64,000 bases of DNA from Geosiphon pyriformis (lineage: Eukaryota > Glomeromycota > Glomeromycetes > Archaeosporales > Geosiphonaceae). The notes beneath the pieces are model-generated. The model saw only the letters and a program-made list of their open reading frames with translations, had not been told where the DNA came from and searched no databases. The stretch spans positions 368,091 to 432,090 of the forward strand of contig JAAOMT010000436.1 of the NCBI GenBank assembly GCA_016748015.1, written 5' to 3'. Below, piece by piece: positions 58,466-64,000 of this stretch (position 1 is its first letter; every line of letters begins with the position of its first letter). The position numbers and the translations under genes were made by a program.

Positions 58466-59350
58466 AAGTAAAAAAACCAGTAAAAAACTATTAAAAAAAA
58501 TATAATTACATAGAAAAAACATAATAAACATGAGATAATATAAAATAATACAAAATAACACAAAATAATTCATAATAACACAAAATAACATTTAATAATA
58601 TAAAATGATATAGAATAACTAATAAGAACATAAAATAACTAGTTATAAAGATAAAAAAATAAAGCAATAGCTAAAATAGTAAGTAATAACTAATAATAAC
58701 AAATAATTAAAAGTAATTTTATAGAACCAAAAAATATGTATAAAAACAAATAGTTTTAACAAATAAAAAAAACAAATTAAACAAAAATTAGCTTAATATT
58801 TTTATATTACTTTTAGCTTTAAAAACTTTTTTTTTCATCTTTTATATTCTAAATTTACCAAATAAAATATTATCATTTAATTTACAAATCTATGATCTTA
58901 ATACTCTAATTCTTAAAATCTGATTAATTTTTTTTACTTACTTTTGTTTTAAATCAGATGCTATTAATATAAATGCTTTTGAAATCTTAATAACTTAAAC
59001 CAATTATTTTTAATCACAATAATTGATTAAATAATAATTTTTATTTTTTATTATTTTTTATTATTTAATTATTACCTTTATTTTGTTAGCTTATCAGAAA
59101 AGTAAAAAAACAATGCTAAATTCTAATGACTGTATTTACTAGCTTAAAAAAACACAATTATTAGAAATATATTAAAAAAAACTATTTTTTTGTGTTTTAT
59201 AACAAAAAAACTTTCAAAGATTAATAGCTAATTTTACATTAAAAACAATTTATTTAAACTCAATCTGCTTTTAAGATCAAATTATAAGTCTCAAATATTA
59301 TTAATATATTTTATTAATTATATTTATAATACTGTTATAAATTGGAATAA
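58466..59350 (+). repeat. Repeat G, copy 2
   Basis: Decayed relative of 9863-10886 in the same orientation: 'aataatacaaaataacacaaaataa' type low-complexity start, then 'cagatgctattaatataaatgctttt', 'cttaataacttaaaccaatta', T-rich tract and 'agcttatcagaaaagtaaaa'. More AT-rich than copy 1. Possibly a solo LTR of a related family. Confidence 0.45.
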
Positions 59351-61664
59351 CAAGCTAACAAATAGCAAAAGAGAACAGGATTGTAGAGTAATAGAATTAA
59401 TCAAAGAAAATTCAACTTTAAGAAGTGAATTAAATGAATATGGATTCAATGTGTAAAAGTAGTCTCATAAAATATTTCAGTTATTATTCTTTTCAGAGAA
59501 TAATTGAAGAATCTGAAAATAAAAAAATATTTTATATTGTCAACAAATAATAACATACTGGTATAATTTTATGTTTCATGTTAACATTCTTAAAATTTAA
59601 TATTGGGTATTAGATATACTTTTCAATCATGTTTTATTCAATAATTTTTAAATACTACAATTATATAAGTCAGAAAAAAAATAAGTAAATACCAACAAAT
59701 AATTTTTTATTCTAGGATGTTTAGATACTTGAAAGTAGAAAAATAAAAATAAAAAAAATAAAAAAAATTGATATAATAGTTGTTATTTTATTTATTTTTG
59801 ATTATTTATTACATTAATATTTTTTACAGCTAAGAGACTTATTGTTTATATAGTTATTAAAAATAGTTAATAATTAGATTAATAATTAAGTTAATAATTA
59901 AGTTAATAATTAGATCAATAATTAGGTTAATAGTTAAGTTATTAATTAGATTAATGATTACTATCTAAAAATAGAGTGGCTAATTATATAATATTAGTGA
60001 CTAATATATATAATAACTAATAAAAACTATGGGTTTCAACTATAACAATATTATCTATAATATAAAGTTAGTACAAGTTTTGTTATTTATATAAATGATT
60101 TAAATTTATTAATACAAAATGTTTATTTTAATAAAATATTAAAAATTAATAGTTAAATCAAATTTATTTAAATTTTTTTAGTTAATAAAAGTTTAGATAA
60201 AAATTTTTATTATATAAAAACTATTTTTGAATATTGTAAAATGGTTTATGTATTTAATCTTAATTATTTTTTAGTTAGAATACATATTTCTGATCAATTA
60301 GTATATAATTTAATAAGTATAATATAGCAATATTTTTTTAAAAACTTATTAAAATAATATTACTAATTAATAAATATAATTTTTATCTTAATTTTTAAGC
60401 CAAGTAATTAATTCAAAGCTTATTATATTGGAAAAATCTTGTTTACTTTTTGAAAATGAAATTTTATCTTTAAAAAAACAATAATAACACAATATATTAA
60501 TAAAAAAAACTTTCTTTTTGCCAATATTATATTTTTAGAGTATAATAAAAATTACCAATAAATCTGTATCTTGGCAATAGTTAAAAAATCATACCAAAAA
60601 AGATAAAAACACTTCCTATTATTTACTTAAACAATATAAAAAAAAAAAATCATTACTTAAATTTGTTTTATATATTAAAGTATTATAACAAAGTAAAAAT
60701 ATTTAAATACAATATTTACTGTTTTTTAACTATAAACAATTATATTTATTTCTGTTATTTTATTTTTAATACATATTTTTCAATATTTTTATTAATTATA
60801 TTATACAAAAAAAACCAATATTTAAAATAATAAGAATAACTAATTAAACAAAAATAATCTATTAATTTAATTAATGATTTTTCTGTTAATTCTAGACAAA
60901 TATTAATCTTATAAAGTTATAAAGTATTTTTAGAAGAAAAATAAAAAGACAACTAAATTTTTTATAATCTTAAGCTTTAAAAAGTTTTATAATTAAGAAA
61001 TAAAAAAAAAACTATAGTTTGATATATAAATTAAATTGTATTTTTATATTCTAATTAATTAATAAATAAGATTCTAATATTTTTATATTCTAATTGGCTA
61101 ATAAAAATCCAAAATCACATGTTATATAAAATTATATAAAACATAAGATTTTGAATTTTTTTTCTTTTTTTTTATAATAATGTGATATATGTTTGTTTTT
61201 TTTATAATTCTAATTTATTACATATTTTGGTTTATGATAAACTATCATTATTTTTTCAAAAAATATTTTTTAAATGAAAGAATATTCTTTAATAAAAGTA
61301 AATATATATTTTAACATATTGGAATGAATGTAATAAACCTTTAAAATACAATAAAAACTATCTAAAATATATCACTTATAGAAATATTAATTAATCAAAA
61401 CCATAATAATTTCATTATAGAGAGTTTAAAATAATTATTACTTACGAAGATTAAAGGTTTCTAAATATAATAAATAGTAAAATAAGTAAATGTAAACAAG
61501 AGCATAAACATAAAATTATATTCAAGATTTTGTTTATGGTAATTTCTTACCTTCATCAGAGAAATATGTTAATTCTTCTATAAAGTAAAGTAAAGTAAAG
61601 TAAAGTAAGTAAATTTTTAATATATATAATAAATAAATCAAAGAAAATTTTTATCTCTTTTAAA
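59351..61664. repeat. AT-rich stretch with 12-bp repeats; no gene seen
   Basis: About 59864-59960 has 12-base units of the form TTAATAATTARR, the reverse complement of the array at 16240-16392; homology extends over about 59800-60300. A short open stretch at about 59392-59455 reads RVIELIKENSTLRSELNEYG, which resembles a coiled-coil tail but has no gene around it. A (TAAAG)n microsatellite lies at 61581-61610, near the 3' side of the kinase gene. Otherwise featureless. Confidence 0.45.
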
Positions 61665-62588
61665 TTAATTGAACCAACCGTTAGAAAGATCAATAATTTC
61701 CAAAGTTAAAAGACGACTTTTATAAACTGCTCCTGAATGAATGCTCGTTATCGTTGTTAAATTATCCGTTGTCGAGTCGTCGCCTTTTGCAATTTTTTTT
61801 ATATAGTTTTCTGATTCTAAAAGCTGAAACATTTTAGGGTTCTCAGTTTTAGACTCCTGGTTTAACAACCGATACATATTCCAAAGTTCCCACAAGTTAT
61901 TCTCGAGTTCTTTGGCAGTAGGACGATTCAATGGATTATCATCCCAACACTTTTCAATTATTTCGGCAATACAAGGTGGAATAAGTGGGGAGGTAATTTC
62001 AGGTCTAGCACCATTAAAAGAAATATCTAACATGAGAGAGTGGTCATGAGAACAGTTATGAAAAGGAGGCTTTCCTGTTGCTAATTCCCATAATAACATG
62101 GCAAAACTATAAATATCACCAGCTGCTGTAAACTTTTCTCCTCTTAAAACTTCTGGTGGAATGTATGGAATCACTCCAAATATTCCTTTTTTCTCCTCTG
62201 TTGTTGTTGCTTTATGGTTTACTGGTTGACATAATCCGAGGTCACCAATTTGAACATATTTAATGTCTAATTGCAGGATGTTGCCCGAGTGTAGGTCACG
62301 ATGAACCATACCAGAAGAATGAATTGAATAAAGTCCATTAGCTATATCATACGCGATCTCTAATTTATTTTTCCAACTCGTAGAATGAAAATTTTTTGAT
62401 ATAAATTTTCGCATGTCTCCATGTTTGGCAAACTTCATCACAATTCCATACTCTAGAGTTTCAGGATTTTGCGTAATCCCATAGATTGAAGAGATCTTGA
62501 GTAGCTGAGTACTGTTTTTATAAAACATAGCTCTTTGGATATTTAACTATCAACAGTGTAAAAAATGTTAAATTAAGTTATAGTTATA

Positions 62589-62634
<46 letters not shown>

Positions 62635-63090
62635 TATTACCTCTTTCAACACTTCTTCACTATTCATTAAAAATTTTATTGCTACTTCCATCTCTTCCAC
62701 CTCTCTTCCCATATAATCAAATTTTTTTCTTTCATAATATATCGCACCATAATGTTCTATACTATATACATCAATTAATCCATCAATTACGTTTGCTTTG
62801 TAGATTATACCGAACCCTCCTCTAGCAATTTCTTTGATATTTGACAGATGGTCCCATGGAATCCATTCATAATAATTCAAACCACCATATTTAGTATAAA
62901 TTGGATTCTTGATTATTTCATCAACTACTTTATGGCCGCTTGAAAAGTTTTCATAAAGTTTTTCAAAAAATGTGAATTGGCATGCCGTACACTTATTACT
63001 CCCTTCCTTTTCAATACTCGCTTGACAGAATGGACACAGATTGCAATCATGAGCTTTTGAACGATTGCTTTGAATTTCAACGTTTTCCAT
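61665..63090 (-). CDS. TKL-like protein kinase with N-terminal Cys-pair motif, 2 exons
   Basis: Exons 63090-62641 and 62546-61665 with a GT-AG intron; together 1332 nt, 443 aa. Residues 16-37 hold CNLCPFC and CTAC, likely a zinc ribbon. A linker (FSSGHKVVDEIIKNP, EWIPWDHLSNI) leads to the kinase domain at about residue 85: glycine loop ARGGFGIIYKA (89-99), VAIK Lys139, catalytic loop HRDLHSGN (232-239), DLG at 252-254 in place of DFG, PPE near 280-282, and the C lobe with GDIYSFAMLLWELATGKPPF. All catalytic residues are present, so it is probably active. The domain layout and HRDLHSGN/DLG wording are those of the large kinase families of arbuscular mycorrhizal fungi; the substrate is unknown. 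The start is the first ATG before the Cys motif. No Sel1 repeats or other tail domain are seen. Confidence 0.88.
62588..62633. repeat. (TAA)n microsatellite in the kinase intron
   Basis: About 15 uninterrupted TAA units, located a few bases inside the intron donor (GTAATAATTT on the minus strand). Length variation here would change the intron but not the protein. Confidence 0.9.
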
Positions 63091-64000
63091 GGTGTGAATA
63101 AAGGGTAAAATGTGAATATTTTATTGATAAAATAGGGGCTTTCTTTAAGAAGCTTTAATAAAAAATTCGAAAAAAGTAATGATAGACAAACTCATTATTA
63201 ATACCGGTCTAAATCAAAATATCAAGGGTTGAAATGTAACAGACCCAGGTCTTTTTTGCGGTAAATTACGGTAGATATTTCTAATCCTTTTTGAAAATAC
63301 ATTGTCGTTTGAATTAATGTTTTTCAATTAGATGATGATAATTAAATGATAATATTCTTTCGTTAAGAATATACGTAATAAGAATATAGGTAATGGATAA
63401 ATGCTAAAGCAAATATGTTTAAAGATTTTTAAGAAACCCATCACTTTTAACTGCTTCAAAGGTTTTAATAGACTCTTTAATTGCACAATCTTAATTACAA
63501 GAATCAAAATAATTCATGTTATAAATTCTCTTTTTAAAACTTGTATCCACAAAACTTTTTTCTCAATATTTCATCATTGGTTATAATTAACAATGCTGTT
63601 TCTGTTCAAATTAAATCATTATTATATTTAAATTATTTTTATATATATGCATTATATATTGTTTGGCGAATAAATAAACTGTTCAAATTCATTGTTACTA
63701 AGGAAATCATCAAGTCACCAGCGAAGGTTTACGGAGAAAGGCGTGAATTGAAATTAAAAGGTTCAAAAGCAAAAGATACTAGGCTAACTTTTGTATCATT
63801 TACAAATGATCTTTTAACCTCCGTAATAATTACAATTGTGATGCTATCTCGAAAGAGCGGAATGATGGCGTTTATTTAAGGGAATGCAAATTAACGCCAT
63901 AGTGGTAATTTGTGCTTGTTACCCACCTTCAAAGATGAATTAAATAATATAAAAGGCAAGAGAACCCGAAGCTTTTTGTATTAGCTTAAATATAAGTACT
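63091..64000. other. Right-end stretch, no gene recognised
   Basis: The first part must hold the kinase promoter. Two overlapping plus-strand open frames (63401-63586 and 63541-63879) have no recognisable motif; the second ends with a basic segment (KVYGERRELKLKGSKAKDTR). Part of the segment 63700-63880 has a less AT-biased composition than the rest and could be an exon of a gene that continues outside the window, but there is no support beyond that. Confidence 0.35.

Overview
The window looks like nuclear DNA of an AT-rich fungus, most likely an arbuscular mycorrhizal fungus (Glomeromycotina, Rhizophagus/Gigaspora type). The reasons are short introns in the two host genes, a TKL-like kinase with the HRDLHSGN and DLG signatures typical of the expanded kinase families of these fungi, and an extreme density of nested LTR and LINE retroelements. 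This placement is an inference from gene style; no database search was possible.

Host genes lie only near the edges. On the left, a seven-exon minus-strand gene (1490-3293) encodes a YL1/VPS72/Swc2-type histone-chaperone subunit. On the right, a two-exon minus-strand gene (61665-63090) encodes a protein kinase with an N-terminal cysteine-pair motif. No other host gene could be supported.

The middle is a transposon graveyard. From 3.3 to 16 kb lie heavily decayed, AT-shifted remnants: a C-type LTR (4.55-5.19 kb), internally deleted element E (5198-8922, plus), a LINE fragment (8.92-9.86 kb, plus), a ~1 kb repeat G and internally deleted element F (10887-15932, minus). From about 17.1 to 58.5 kb a single ~7 kb LINE on the minus strand has been blown up to ~41 kb by nested insertions. 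Element C (32127-52285) sits in its ORF2 and carries element D (36485-46666) inside its reverse transcriptase. Element B (17399-31641) sits nearer the LINE 3' end and carries element A (19490-29722, plus). Target-site duplications of 4 bp can be read for C (ACAT) and D (GCAT), and decayed ones for B and F.

The LTR elements A, B, D, E and F form one Ty3-like family and C a relative. Their order is unusual: Gag with zinc knuckle, protease, a cysteine-rich module, a trimeric-type dUTPase, RT, RNase H, integrase with GPY/F-like tail, then a separate third ORF ending at the polypurine tract. In A and D the whole Gag-Pol is one reading frame with no AUG near its start. All copies are disabled, largely by C-to-T/G-to-A changes that create stops or replace catalytic Asp by Asn. 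The modular accessory domains (cysteine-rich module, dUTPase, ORF3) are the most interesting biology here.
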